Part shown: one piece after another, positions 22,716 to 34,260 of the stretch
How the letters are laid out: every line of letters starts with the position of its first letter
Numbering within the stretch: position 1 is the first letter of the stretch
Origin: Akebia trifoliata
Lineage: Eukaryota; Streptophyta; Magnoliopsida; Ranunculales; Lardizabalaceae
Assembly: GCA_017979445.1 (NCBI GenBank)
Contig: CM030704.1
Span: forward strand, 13,561,658 to 13,625,657
DNA: 64,000 bases
Direction of reading: 5' to 3'
Position numbers and translations under genes: made by a program
The notes under the pieces: generated by a model
Databases searched by the model: none
Seen by the model: only the letters and a program-made list of their open reading frames with translations
What the model was told of the DNA's origin: nothing

Positions 22716-22859
22716 TTTTGTGAGGACGATTTTCTCATCATAGTGACCATCCTTGCAAAACATCAGCTCAATCCAAAACCTCTAACTCATATTTTGAAAA
22801 ATCATTGTTTTTACATATGTCCCATGAACCGTCACACACACATATATATACTTCTAACC

Positions 22860-23718
22860 CATGTAGGACAAAAAACTTTTGTTAAAGTGTGTGGTAAAAC
22901 TTAGGGTGCTGAACATTTCCCTATATATATATATATGAATGACTGTTTAAAAAGAATAACTTAGTTACCAAAACTGTATTTTTACCAATTTCTTTAATAA
23001 ATAATTTGAACAAGACAATAACATTGCATGATTTGGTAACTCATCCTTTTATTAATAAATAAAGTACATCGACTCAATAAATCTAATGATCCAACAAGTC
23101 ACATTGGGAAGGTGGGGACTTTCGTTACAACTGGACGATAATAATAATAATAAAAAAAAAAAAAAAGGGAAGTATAGCTAATAAATAATCGAATGGGTTA
23201 GATGAACGGCCGTTATAATAAATAAATAAATAAATCATAGTCAGCAACAACGGGCATCTTCTAGAGAGTGGAGACAACTAACCCCACGTGACCTTTTTAC
23301 ATTTTTAAATTTAAATGGTACGAAGGGCAACACGTACTTAATTACTAATGCAATATTTAGTGTCGTTCGACCCTGGACACAGCTGAGATTATGGGAAGGG
23401 ATTCCCTGGAAAACGTCACAGTTGCTCAATTATTTGATGGACAACAATGGAGTTTGATTTTGATTTGATGAATACATACTTGTGTAGCAAGATGATAACC
23501 CATGGGAGCACCCAGACAAGGACATATCAATAATAGAGACATGAATTTGTTGGATTTTTAATTACAAAATTGAAATTATTAATATTTCCCCACTTTAGCT
23601 TGTTGTGGTCAACCAAAACAATTAGCAAATATTTTGGTGGATCTATCATCTATTTTATAAAGAGAGTGAACTTTTTTTTTTTTTTTTTTATGATTTTACC
23701 ACATTTTTTTAATGAGTC
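22860..23718. other. Spacer without a recognised gene
   Basis: Contains (ATA)n near 23140, an (AAAT)n run near 23220 and a poly(T) run near 23670. No gene recognised. Confidence 0.5.
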
Positions 23719-23878
23719 ATGATGAATGCATGCGGGCTTGATAGGCGATTGGGTATGTGCCTAACGTGGCAAGGTCACGAAATCATAGATAATTTTCATC
23801 GGTATACACAAGAAAACGATGTGTGATTTTGTGCCCTTCCCACATCAGCCGCATACCAAGACCACATGCATTCATCAT
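23719..23878. mobile_element. Snapback MITE, 160 bp
   Basis: Perfect 14-bp terminal inverted repeat ATGATGAATGCATG at 23719-23732 and its complement at 23865-23878. Complementarity continues imperfectly inward (for example CTAACGTGGCAAGGTCACGA against CTGATGTGGGAAGGGCACAA on the other strand), so the whole element can fold into one long hairpin with a loop near 23790-23815. Superfamily not assigned. Confidence 0.78.
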
Positions 23879-24272
23879 TATTCTTTTTTAATAGATTATT
23901 TTTTATTCTTTGATTTATAAATTACATCTTTATAATACTCAAATGTATATTGTTTTTATATTAATAACGAAATGTAATTTTTCCTTTATTCCTCTAACGA
24001 TGGTTTGAATATTACAAGGTTAATTAGCTGATTTGAGAATTTGTCACTAGGCATTTTCACGGGAGACATTAAACTTTCTAATGTAAATTAAATTAGAACA
24101 ACAAATTTTCTCCACTAGAATGATACATCGGTCTAGAAATGTCCTATTCAATGGTTGTTAATTTCTTGCCCCTTATTTTGGACTAATTCAATTGGCATGA
24201 GGCTAAACTTTCCATAGGAGAAGAAGCCGGGAGCTAATCTAAAACGGGCCATTGGAATGTCATTATTGTAAA

Positions 24273-24613
24273 AACATAGTTTTAAAACTCATTAAGTTGA
24301 CTTTTGGTCAAGTCTGCTCCAACAGGAATGGATTTCTTAGGTGTCCTGCCCCAAAAGTTGGAGGAATCAGCTCATTGAGTCAACTCGGGATATCATCATA
24401 ATAGTTGAATCACTTTGAAATGGAGCAATGTGAGTCGAGTTTATTTGTGGAGAACAACTAATAAAAAAAATATTTTTATTTATTTCAAAATATTAAAACT
24501 GATTTTAAAATATCAGTAATTTTTTTTTGACTCATCCAAATCTAATTGCGAGTGTCAACTTGACTCAACTCAGGTTGACATTTGAGTCGAGTTATGATTT
24601 TTAAAACCATACG
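24273..24613. mobile_element. MITE-like element with TTTTAAAAC ends
   Basis: The left end reads ACATAGTTTTAAAACTCAT.AAGTTGAC; the right end, in complement, reads CGTATGGTTTTAAAAATCATAACTCGAC. The interior is rich in GAGTCAACT and GACTCAACTC words. A related partial copy lies around 28890-29030. Boundaries are approximate. Confidence 0.6.
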
Positions 24614-25587
24614 CTGTGAAGATATCCACCGTAGCAATTGTGCACTTTAAGAAACATAGCTGAGTTAACATTCTTTTGTGCATTTATGAGATTTGAAGAA
24701 ATATAGTAAATCTTCACTTTTGTAGGTATATGAGATTTTCTCTCTCTCCCCCCAGATCCGAAATTTAGTATCCTTGTCATATTTTAAATGTTAGATACCA
24801 GCGGGTACTATCATTGCATGCCAACCCATGCCAATGAACTTATTCAAAGAACAAAAAATAATAGAAGCAAAAATAACTTTAACAGCTATTTATTTTGTCA
24901 AAATATTTTAATTATGATCATGGTCATATATCCCTACTTTTAGTACTAATAATTTCAGTAATAACATTCATACATAGTATTTTCATTATATGATAATTTG
25001 ATGAATTTACCTTTGTGCCCTTGGTTTGAATGTATGTTCACGAGAATGATTGGTTGGTTTCATCTACAATATTTTGAAAATACATGAACATTTTGGTAAG
25101 GAAATGATTGACTGTCTGTGTACGACACTGAGTTGGACTGTTAATCCATTGATTTTTTTAATTTGTCTCTCGAGGAAAAATCTATGATTAACTCTACATT
25201 ACCACGTCAGCTCAATGTTGAAAGGAGTGTCCAACTCAGGATGTGTATCACGACTCTTTTGTGTATCTCAAGTCATTTTTTATTTTTTATTTTTTATTTT
25301 AAAATTATGAAAATGGATACACACCAAAGTTTAAATTATTTACTTTATACATGATCATTGTATGGACAATTTGGTAAATTTACTTTGGGCCCCTGAGTTG
25401 GATGTAGGTTCACAGGAATGGCAACTAAGTAAATAGCGAATTTACATATGATAATGCAATACATAATGATCTCTGTAAAATTAGATATTTATACACCATT
25501 TTCGTTAATATTAACTACGTGGTGACGGCATGTGCAAACCCACCATCTCTTAAGAGTTTATTTATTATTTAAATATTAATTAGAGAG
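24614..25587. other. Spacer with a diverged direct repeat
   Basis: Segments near 24990-25060 and 25355-25420 share the pattern AATTTGGT(A/G)AATTTAC-TTTG-GCCC and G-ATGTA-GTTCAC-(A/G)GAATG, indicating an old duplication about 365 bp apart. Between them lie inverted copies of ACTGAGTTGGAC. No gene recognised. Confidence 0.5.
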
Positions 25588-25953
25588 TGTTAAAATAAAT
25601 GTTAATAAATATTGATTAATATTTATTTAAAATTGATTCAAATAAAATTAATTTAGTTTATTTAAAATGATATTTAAAAGTTACTTTATGGTTGGTGTAT
25701 TTTTTGTTAAAGAAAAGTAAGTATTTTTAAAAAGAACATTTCTATTGGTTGATAACTTTTCACATGGATTGAAATTTGTAAAAATTCTTTTTGGTTCCTT
25801 TTTCAAATATTTTATAAATCCCACATTGCTTTTAAATGTTTTGGAGGGATTTTTAAACCTATAAATAAGAATCTATTCTCAACTCTTTCTTCATTCCAAG
25901 ACTCTCTCCTTGAGAGCTCCTAATGGCTTCAAGCTATATGGAAATTTAATAAT

Positions 25954-25999
<46 letters not shown>

Positions 26000-26502
26000 A
26001 AAGAAAGAAAGAGAGAGAGAGAGAAAAATTAAATATTTTATAGGGCCGTCCAATTTTGGATAGGCACCAAGGCCGATTCAAAAGGTGTCGAAGGGGCTTA
26101 AGGGTGCTTAACGGATTCCTTGATCCGAATAGGTGCCTAGTGGTTCCAATGAGTTTCATACCTATTTAGATTCAAAAATCATTTACGAATGGGTGTGATT
26201 TTTATAATTGTTATCTATTTATGGAGATCAATTTTGTTAAAATATATAATTCAAAAATTTTCTACAAAAAGAGGCATTCGTGTATCCGAGATTCTGTGTG
26301 ACAGATTTTCTCAAAATAGTGCAAATTTTGAAGAAATATACAGTTGTGTTAGAATTGGGTTCTGTTGTATCCTGAAGACAAGTTCACCAGCAACCCAACT
26401 GCATCTTCGTGTTCAATCGAAGTGGGGGTGTCTGTTGTCTATAAGAGAACGTATATTACTACGTGCCTCAGAGCAATTTATTCAAGTTCTATTTTTCTAA
26501 CA
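25588..26502 (+). mobile_element. Putative solo LTR, 915 bp
   Basis: Ends are TGTTA and TAACA. Flanking five-mers are GAGAG (25583-25587) and GAGAA (26503-26507), one mismatch from a duplication. The interior has CCCACATTG followed by a CCTATAAATAAG TATA box near 25859. No primer site or coding sequence follows at either side, hence solo. It contains the AT/GA microsatellite at 25960-26024. Confidence 0.6.
25960..26024 (+). repeat. (AT)n-(GAAA)n-(GA)n compound microsatellite
   Basis: About 38 bases of alternating AT followed by GAAA and GA units. Confidence 0.95.
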
Positions 26503-26862
26503 GAGAATGGTTATGAAGATTACATAGTTAAAAAAGGATTTTTTTTTTATTTATTTTGAAAATTAACTAATGTGATTTTAGGGATATTGGACTGTAATTT
26601 TATTGGATTTTTATTCAAAATGACCCTAATTATATTAAACTCAAATGTTAAAGTGGGAGAGCACTTTTGAAATCCAAATTTTGGTGTCGAACCACTTCTA
26701 CTCCGCCTTCTCTCATTATAAATATATCCTACTTTTTTTTATCTATTAAGAGAAATTTGTGTGGGTGTGACGTGGCATAACAAATGAGGGAGTTAAGGTG
26801 TTAAATCAACTACAACAAACTGCCTATTTATATGGAATTGTGTGTTTATTAGCAAGGAAAGT

Positions 26863-27333
26863 ATGGGGTGTTGTTTGGAGGATTATAAGCCTGAAATGGC
26901 TATGCTTGTGTTGCAGTTTACTAATGCATGCATTGCCCTCTCTACTAGAGCTGCACTTTTAGAAGGAATGAGTCCTAGACAAGCCATTGCTACTTTGTTC
27001 ATTGCCCTATAGCTTTGATCTTTGAGGGGTACCTGGGCTCTCTCTCTCTCTCTCTCTCATACTCTCTTGTTTATGTTGACAGGAAAAAGTGCTGGTCTTC
27101 ATTAGGGACGAGGAGTTTGTCTTCGATGTTTATTGCTTCTCTCATTGGGTAGGTTGATTTGTATCTTATTAACATGATTGCTGGCATTGTTATATGTTTA
27201 CATGCGGTGATGAGATAGCTAAGGTTAAGTGAGTTTTTTTATTTATAACAGTATAACTTTAAACCAAAACATCTATTTCGAAGGTCTATATCTTGCCTCT
27301 TCATCAATAGCAAGTGCAATGGTACCTGCCATC
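26863..27333 (+). pseudogene. WAT1/nodulin-21-like transporter fragment (three exons)
   Basis: WAT1-related proteins are ten-pass membrane transporters of the plant drug/metabolite exporter group. Exon 1 (26863-27028) starts MGCCLEDYKPEMAMLVLQF and continues with STRAALLEGMSPRQAIATL, the family N-terminus. A single-base loss after that shifts the frame, restoring PIALIFE in the next frame up to a GT donor at 27029. Exon 2 (27083-27148) follows TTGACAG and encodes SLGTRSLSSMFIASLIG. Exon 3 starts at 27252 after ACAG and encodes ITLNQNIYFEGLYLASSS. Splice phases agree across both introns. Defects: about five codons missing after GMSPR, the frameshift, three codons missing near the end of exon 3, and no later exons. 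None of the pieces is long enough to stand out as an open frame. Confidence 0.82.
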
Positions 27334-27727
27334 CATCCAACTCATTGGTTAAATTAGTTACATCAGAGAAAATTGCTGCATATTCATTGAAATGTTTGCA
27401 ACATTTTCTAGTTACTTCAAATATTTAAATGAAATCGAATCTCAAAAGACTAATGAAGAATTGAACAGTAGTCTTTTAGGTCAACTAGGTCAGAGCCCAG
27501 CCCATAAATCATGGGCCTTGGTCTAATTCTGCCCGAATAAGTGCACGTAGACCCTTGGCTCAGTTGTTTTGACAAATTGCAAAGCAACGTGTCCAGCTTA
27601 CCGACAGAACAAAACAAAACAAAAAAAAGTGGTTAATAGGAGGCAACTTGGAGACAGTGGAAAGATTGTGTCGAACAGTTCTGTTTCATAGAATCTTTAT
27701 TATAGTGATAATATTCGAGTGGTGGCT
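27334..27727. other. Spacer without a recognised gene
   Basis: No continuation of the WAT1-like exons found. Confidence 0.5.
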
Positions 27728-27803
27728 CTACGTGAAAAAAAGGGTAAATTTGACAGACCTTTTCGACTCCAAGGTCTATTGAATTTAACCTTATTTCACG
27801 TAG
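27728..27803. mobile_element. Short palindromic CACTA-derived MITE
   Basis: CTACGTGAAA at 27728 and its complement TTTCACGTAG ending at 27803 bracket a 76-bp inverted structure with TTGACAGACC/GGTCTATTGAA inner arms. The ends resemble CACTACGTGAAA lacking the first bases. Confidence 0.6.
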
Positions 27804-28437
27804 TATAATAGAGTCGCATCCAATATACCCGTTTTGTCACATAATTTGAATTGGTCAAAAAAGTGAAAGGAATCAACTTGTAGCGTCCACTAGAAAACTC
27901 AAACAAGTCGAATCAAAATGCGGCCAAGTGAGATGCACCAAATTGAATACTTCAACTATTGGTTTCAGCTTGTTGAACAAAATGCTTCTTTTTTCTACTA
28001 ATATATCCATCATCTACACAATCTTTAACTTGTTCAATTTCGTCCTCAATCCATCAATTTCAACCTCTAGAATAAAATTTTAATGGAAAGCACATCATCT
28101 TCAAGTTCTTCAACCAATTCAACATTATATTCAATTCAACTACTTCAACCTCTTCAAGAAAATCCTTTTACTCTCCCTCCCACTTGTAAAAAAAACATTT
28201 GTCTTTTTTACTTCCATCCCCCAAAATTCGACCTTTTTTTGTTTCTTAAAGGTTGCACGAGATAGATCTTAAGCTCAAAGAGGAGAGGGAGATCTTATGG
28301 TTGAAAGGAGAGATAGGTCTTAAGATGATTGGTTTTAGGGAGGAAAAATCAAGGGAATTTTGCCACTGGTTGAAGATAAGGGTATTGAGCGTTTTTAAAA
28401 TATTTAAGAGTCATGATAATATGACGCCTCCTTTTGA
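27804..28437. other. Spacer without a recognised gene
   Basis: A TTCAA/TCTTCAAC-rich stretch at 28080-28170 produces short serine-rich open frames with no family features. Confidence 0.5.
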
Positions 28438-28573
28438 CAAATGCCCCCTACACCCCCATCACAAAACTGTAGATCATTTGCCTTGGGATATGTAGAACAC
28501 TATAAATCTTTTACCTGTGTATCCCAAGGCAAATGATGTACGGTTCTATGATGAGGGTGAAGGGGGGCATTTG
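28438..28573. repeat. Long foldback hairpin (about 53-bp arms)
   Basis: Left arm 28438-28490 and right arm 28520-28573 are complementary except for about six mismatches and one bulge. The 18 bases nearest the loop (ATCATTTGCCTTGGGATA and complement) pair perfectly. The loop is 29 bases. It directly abuts the MITE at 28574. It could be a MITE or a small-RNA-producing inverted repeat. Confidence 0.88.
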
Positions 28574-28850
28574 CACAACGTGAAAAAAACTAATATTTGA
28601 CGGCCCAAGGCCATTGAATTTCATAAAATTTGATGGATCAAAGCGTCAAATTTTTCATTGTCAATTTTTTTTTTCGACAGACTGAAACCATTAAATTAGT
28701 GGAGAATGAGAGACATTTGATGATTCTAAGCCGTCGAATTGGGGATCATCAAAAATCTTAACACTCATAAACTGTCAAAATTCACTTTCTAAATTTGTGG
28801 GCTTTGGCCCGTCGAATTTTCTTTTCAAAATTTTCAGTTTTCACATAGTG
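28574..28850. mobile_element. CACTA-like MITE, 277 bp, TSD TTG
   Basis: Starts CACAACGTGAAAAA and ends, in complement, CACTATGTGAAAAC. Flanked on both sides by TTG, the 3-bp duplication length typical of CACTA elements. The interior has the same GACGGCCCAAGGCC and GGCCCGTCGAATT motifs as the copy at 21066. Confidence 0.85.
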
Positions 28851-29276
28851 TTGTTAGGCGAGAGCGTCATATTATCACGGTTCAAAATTTAATTTCACTA
28901 AGCAAAGTTGACTCCTCAGCTTTTAATTTGACTCAATTCGATGTCTGTTTGAGTTTGACTCAATTCGTTGTACTCAAGTTTGACTAAATTCGTTGTACAT
29001 TTGAGTCAAGTAGAGTTTTAAAATATAGTACCTATGAGTTGGATTTTTGTCTCTTTAGGGAAGTTTTTAAAATGTAAAACCCAACCCATTTACGCATATT
29101 AATGTAACAGCTCATAAAAAGGTAGCTTTTCCTTTGTAATGGGCGATATTTAGCAATATCTATTTTAGGAAAGAGCCAATAGAGATTTTCACTTATTTCC
29201 AAATCCTAGACTTCTCAAGATAACTAATAAAATACATAGGTTCACAAATATTTTATATCACATATATACTTAATAT
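28851..29276. other. Spacer with a partial GACTCAA-rich repeat
   Basis: TTTGACTCAATTCG/TTCGTTGTAC words repeat around 28930-29010 and resemble the interior of the MITE at 24273. No gene. Confidence 0.5.
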
Positions 29277-30896
29277 TGTAGACACCCCATTTTTGTACCC
29301 CCCCTGATTAACCAACTCGTTAACCCGATTGCAACGGTTCCCAATGATGGATGATTATTCCAATGCTTTATTTTGTTACTAGATATATTTCAGAAATTCA
29401 GATGAGGTATCTCAAACTAACAAAACCTTAGAAATCACGGTACGCTAGGAAAATAAAACTCCAAAAACATAGAAATTATCATCTTACAGACAAAAAGAAG
29501 CTTCACGGTAAAAATCACTAAAAAATGATCAAAATACCCCTAACATCAAAATATCCCTAAAGCTTACATTACACTTAGAAAAACCCTTTCAAATATGTAA
29601 AACAACAAATCGAAACTAAATAAATCATTTCGCCAATTTTCACAAAATTTGATAAAATTACGAAAATGCCCTTCATAAAGTTCAGGACCATTTCGTACAA
29701 AAAATTTCATAAATAACACAAACCAATATTCCCATTGAATTTCTTACGAAAAATCGATTCTAAAACATCTTAGAACCTCAAAAACTGACTTAAAACGTAA
29801 AAAGTCCTCTCCGAGGGCAAAACGGTAATTTTACAATTTTAATAATTAAAAATTCTAAAATTAATAATTAAAACATTAATTAATGTATAGTGAAATCCTA
29901 ATTAAAATTAAAGTCAATCAAGTAAGACTAAAGTCAACATCTTAAAAGTCAATCAAGTAAGACTAAAGTCAAGAAATTAAAGTCAATCAAGTAATACTAA
30001 AGTCAATTTTAAAGTCAATCAAGTAAGACTAAAGTCAAGATCTTAAAGTCAATCAAGTAAGACTAAAGTCAAAATCTTAAATTCAATCAAGTGAGACTAA
30101 AATTCAAAACCTTAAAACAATCCTAATTAAATAATAACTCTATTTAAAACAATCCTAATTAAATAATAATTCTATTTTCAACAATTCTAATTAAAATATA
30201 ACTTTACCTGAAACAATTATAATTAAACAATAACTATTTCTAAAAGAATTATAATTAAACACTAACTCTTTTTAAACAAACACTTAAAAAAATCAATAAA
30301 TAGGGGTCCTTACAACCTATTTTTCGGATGAAAAAATAAATCATAGAAAAAATAAGTCAAAAAGCTTCTCTAACCTCTCATAAATCCTAATTTTGAAGTC
30401 CTAACTCCTTACCTAATATCCATACCCCAACTTTAGCTCAAAAAACAACTAGAAACCCTTCCAAAATATCCCAAAAATCTATAAAAAAAATTAGAAAAAT
30501 TCATAAGGAGATACTTTATTTTGGAGATCTGAAACAAATCCAGTGACAGAACGAAACGAGGAGTACTGTACGAAGAACTATTCTACCAGATCTAAGAGAA
30601 AAAGACTGTTGTCTTCGTAAAGGTAAAGATTTAAATTTTTTATTGATTAGGTCTTTTTAGCAATATAGTTCTATTTGAAAATTAGTAGAGACCGACGTTT
30701 ATCGGGCAGGGTTGGTGCCTAACACCTTCAAACCCCGTAATGTGATCCCTAAACTCAGTTATTTTTTAAGTAGATTAGTTGTTTTATCCATTTAGAGTCG
30801 ATATTCGGTTCCTAGACCACAATAACTAGGTGGCGACTCCCAAACCTCAAAGGTCAAAAGCGGATCCGCCCACCCCGCGGATTGAGGGCGCTTTCA
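29277..30896 (+). mobile_element. 5' LTR of element C (family 1b)
   Basis: Begins TGTAGACACCCCATTTTTG, ends GGGCGCTTTCA. U3 contains repeated AAAGTCAATCAAGTAAGACT units (29900-30110). The telo-box series of family 1a is absent. A weak TATA-like AATAAATAGG is near 30296. Confidence 0.9.
29895..30120 (+). repeat. AAAGTCAATCAAGTAAGACT tandem units in LTR U3
   Basis: About seven units of roughly 25-35 bp with shared AAGTCAATCAAGTAAGACTAA core; a shorter version is in the 3' LTR at 39865-40010. Confidence 0.85.
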
Positions 30897-30897
30897 G

Positions 30898-30915
30898 TGG
30901 CGACTCCGTTGGGAA
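30898..30915 (+). other. Primer-binding site of element C
   Basis: TGGCGACTCCGTTGGGAA one base after the LTR end; a slightly diverged form of the site at 46361. Confidence 0.75.
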
Positions 30916-31569
30916 CTATTGAAGATCGAACATGAAAAGTCCCAAGTATGGGAAGCATTGCCAGTAGGAACTTTTATTTTATTCCTAGTTATTTATTTAT
31001 CTATTTATTTATTTATTTTTTTTGTCATTCTTTTTGGCTTAATTATGGATCATTTGTCTGGATTCCAAATACTTTGTTTTGGCACATTTTCATGGTTCAA
31101 TATATGATCATTCGGAATGACCCTAAATAATGCAGGATGTCAAGAGGATAATTGTGTGGAAAAAATGATTGTTGAACCATTCTCATTATTTGATTTATTT
31201 TATATTTTTGGGTCGTATTATATTTTCTTGACATTATTTGGATTGATTTTGGAGTATGTCATCTTGAAGTATCATTTTTTATGATTCAATTTAGAGTCAT
31301 TTTGGGATGACTTTAAATAATGAAAGATTCAAATTGACATAAATTGAGGATAAAATGACGGTGGTTGGGATGTGAGTTATGGATTTTATGTATTTATTTT
31401 TTTTTTAATTTTGGATGAATTTTTTTAGCACGTTACTAGGCATATGCGGCGAGTTGTGAAAATAACTTATTTGTGAGTGATGTGGTAGGAAATAAAAAAA
31501 ATTACCTTTTTTAATGTTGTTCGTGATGAGGAGAGAACTCCAAGAAAAAAAAATCACAAAAACCAATCA

Positions 31570-31611
<42 letters not shown>

Positions 31612-34260
31612 AAACAGCACACCAGACTGGTGTGCCATTAGCAAAACGTGATTTTTTTTCTTTTTATATTTCTTCTCCATGTTCAAAAACGAAAAACAGA
31701 AAAATAAAAAAATAAAAAAATAAAATGTCTCTCCATCTCTCTCTCTCTTGTAAATTTGAAATCTTTTTAAACATTTATTGTACACTCCCAGATTTAAGGT
31801 TTCGATTGGTCGATCGAAAACAATGGCTTTATGAAAGAAAGATCTGAATAGATTCATGTTCATGGAGTCAGATTTTCCAACTCAAAGCCACTCTTTCTTT
31901 TATAAGGCTGCGGAATTATGTATGGTTGGACTAACGGCTAGATCAGCCCAAGGTGGGCTATCAAAGTGGCTGCTAGTAAGAAAAAGAGAGGTTTTCTTTG
32001 AATTTTACTGAAAATAATGGCGCTTAAAGGCTCCACCATTGAAAGTTGCGGGGACTGCAAATAATCCATGGATTCATCTAATCCATGTTCAATTGAGCCT
32101 GATGAAGATCAAAGTCGAGATATTGTTCTTTCTGGAGGGATTTCAAGCCAAAAAGTTTCAAAATCGATAAAATGTGATAAAGAGGAACAGATGAGGTTCG
32201 GATCATGAACGTGTTTGCCGCTGTGTATGGTGAATAATAATAATAATAATAATTTCTCTCTCTCATAGTTTCGATTTCTTATTTGCTGATTTTCCATTAA
32301 TGGCGTCAAATTCATCTTTTGAAACTTCATTCTTGGAACAAATCATAACTTCCAGACATCTCTCATCTTCGATTTCTCAAACTCACCAAGAACAAAACCA
32401 AATGATCATCCGTCAAGATTGCTACCCTGATGGCTATAGGTGTGTGGTCTGTCTTTGGCAACAAAGTCAAAAGATGCAGAAAGAAAATAATTATAAGTGC
32501 GTGGCTTTGTTAGCAAGTAAAAAAAAGAAAAAAAAAAGAGGTGGTGTGAATTGGGGTGCTTCAACAGCATAGAAAAGAAAAAGAAGAAAGTTGAGATGGG
32601 TATTGTGTGTCATATGTTGTGGCAGCAACATATATATAAAAATAAAATGTGAGTTGTGTTGTTGTATGTTGCTGGTAGCAACCAAAAAAGGAGGGGGTAA
32701 ACTATCTTCACCAATTTAGTAAGATTTCAAATCTTGCTAAAGGTCATTGACCTCCCCACGTGGCAGCATTTTTTCGTTTTAAAATTTTCTTTTTTTAATG
32801 AATTAGAATGTTTTGTGTGTGGTGCCAAGTAAAAAAATAAAATAAAATTTGTGAGGTTGTGTGGTGCCGCAAAAATCAGGTACGTGTTAGTTTTTGTCAT
32901 TTTTCCTATTTTATTTATTTTAATTTTTATGAACAGTTTTTATTAATCTTATGGCATTGCATGATTAGATTTTAAGGTGATCAAAATCTTCGTTTAAGGT
33001 CATTTTTTTCATGATATTTTCAATTTATAGTTGTGTATTGAACTCACGGCATTCTCTGGTGGAATTACTGTTGATATTGATTGCGGACAATCATATGATG
33101 TGATTGGCTTAGTTTCATGAAATTCCAATTCTTGTAAGATTGATTGGGAAGTTGGCTCATTATTCTATCTTTGAAGTGAGCAAATCAATTTTATTATGGT
33201 GATCCAATAATACTAAAATTTGATCTCCATGCATGGGTGGCATTGGAAAGGTTTGTTATCATTGGTTATCCCAATAATTATTTGTTTGGATTGAATTCCA
33301 TTTGAGTGGGTGATTGATGTGCCAACTGATGATTCATAGTGGTGTAAGACCTCCGATTTTTGTTTAGTTTTCACGTGATTTGGTGATTCTCAAAATGCTA
33401 ATCCAAATTCATTATCTAAGGTTTATAATTTCGAGAAATATGGGTTTTGCCACACAATGAGTCCTTATTGAAAATTTCGTGGTTGATCGTGAATAGTAAT
33501 TGCATTATTTCATTAAAAAAAAAAAAGTCAATTTGTTTTTTTTTTAAAAGGGTTCATCGCTCTTTATCTCCACAACTAATATTCTATCTTCAATTCAATA
33601 TTATTTGAAATTTCGAATTATTTTGGGTCACCCAAAGTAATCCTCGATTGGACCATAAAAAAAAAAAAAAATTTGTTTGTTTTAGTTCTTTAAAAAAAAA
33701 AAAATTTGGATTGGATTTTAAAAATCAACCATTGGGGAAAATATTGGTCGAGTCAACTCAGTTGAACTCGTGTTGCATCACGCAACATGCTCAATATGCG
33801 CGGTTTGGTCTTTACATATTGTTTTTACAATACGTGTTGCTTTAATACCCCGATTTTGAATGTGATGAGTCGGGTCGACTCGGTTGAATCTCATGCAATT
33901 AAATATTTATTCTTAATGCATTCCTTTTGTGCTTCCTGATAATGCTTCATGTGATATTTTTCCATGTTCTATGATGTTGAATACTAGGAGACGAGTTAAA
34001 TGATGTTGAATACTAGGAGACGAGTTAACTCAATGAATCCACATGTGAATAGGGTGCATGGTTTCCTTTTGATACCCAATTGATATGATTGTATCCCTTG
34101 GATATCTTGATTGCTCTAACCATTAAGTCTAACATGTTGATTGTGTGATTCTAATTAATTGATTGGTTTTGATTTGATTGATTAATTTTAATTGGCATGC
34201 TATGATTTTGATATTGGTAATCTTACAATGCTTGGTTGGTAGCTCATTGATGAAGACCAC
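30916..34260 (+). other. Leader of element C, non-coding
   Basis: A+T-rich, includes a 40-base poly(A) at 31571-31610, TTGCTGG/GGCAGCAAC palindromes near 32615-32680, and a 29-bp tandem duplication (ATGATGTTGAATACTAGGAG) at about 33971-34027. No gag frame is recognised; short open frames here have no family features. Confidence 0.6.
31571..31610 (+). repeat. Poly(A) run of 40 bases
   Basis: Uninterrupted A run within the leader; not a retroposed tail because no target duplication or transcript-like sequence precedes it. Confidence 0.95.

Noticed and set aside
26508..26520. TGGTTATGAAGAT as a primer site after the LTR at 25588-26502
   Set aside because: It does not match a primer site I recognise and no internal element sequence follows; GAGAG/GAGAA flanks fit a solo LTR better.
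26189..26559. Open frames of 103 and 64 codons
   Set aside because: They lie in or across the end of the putative solo LTR and show no family features.
31571..31610. Poly(A) tail of a processed retrogene or SINE
   Set aside because: No transcript-like or SINE-like sequence precedes it and no target duplication was seen.
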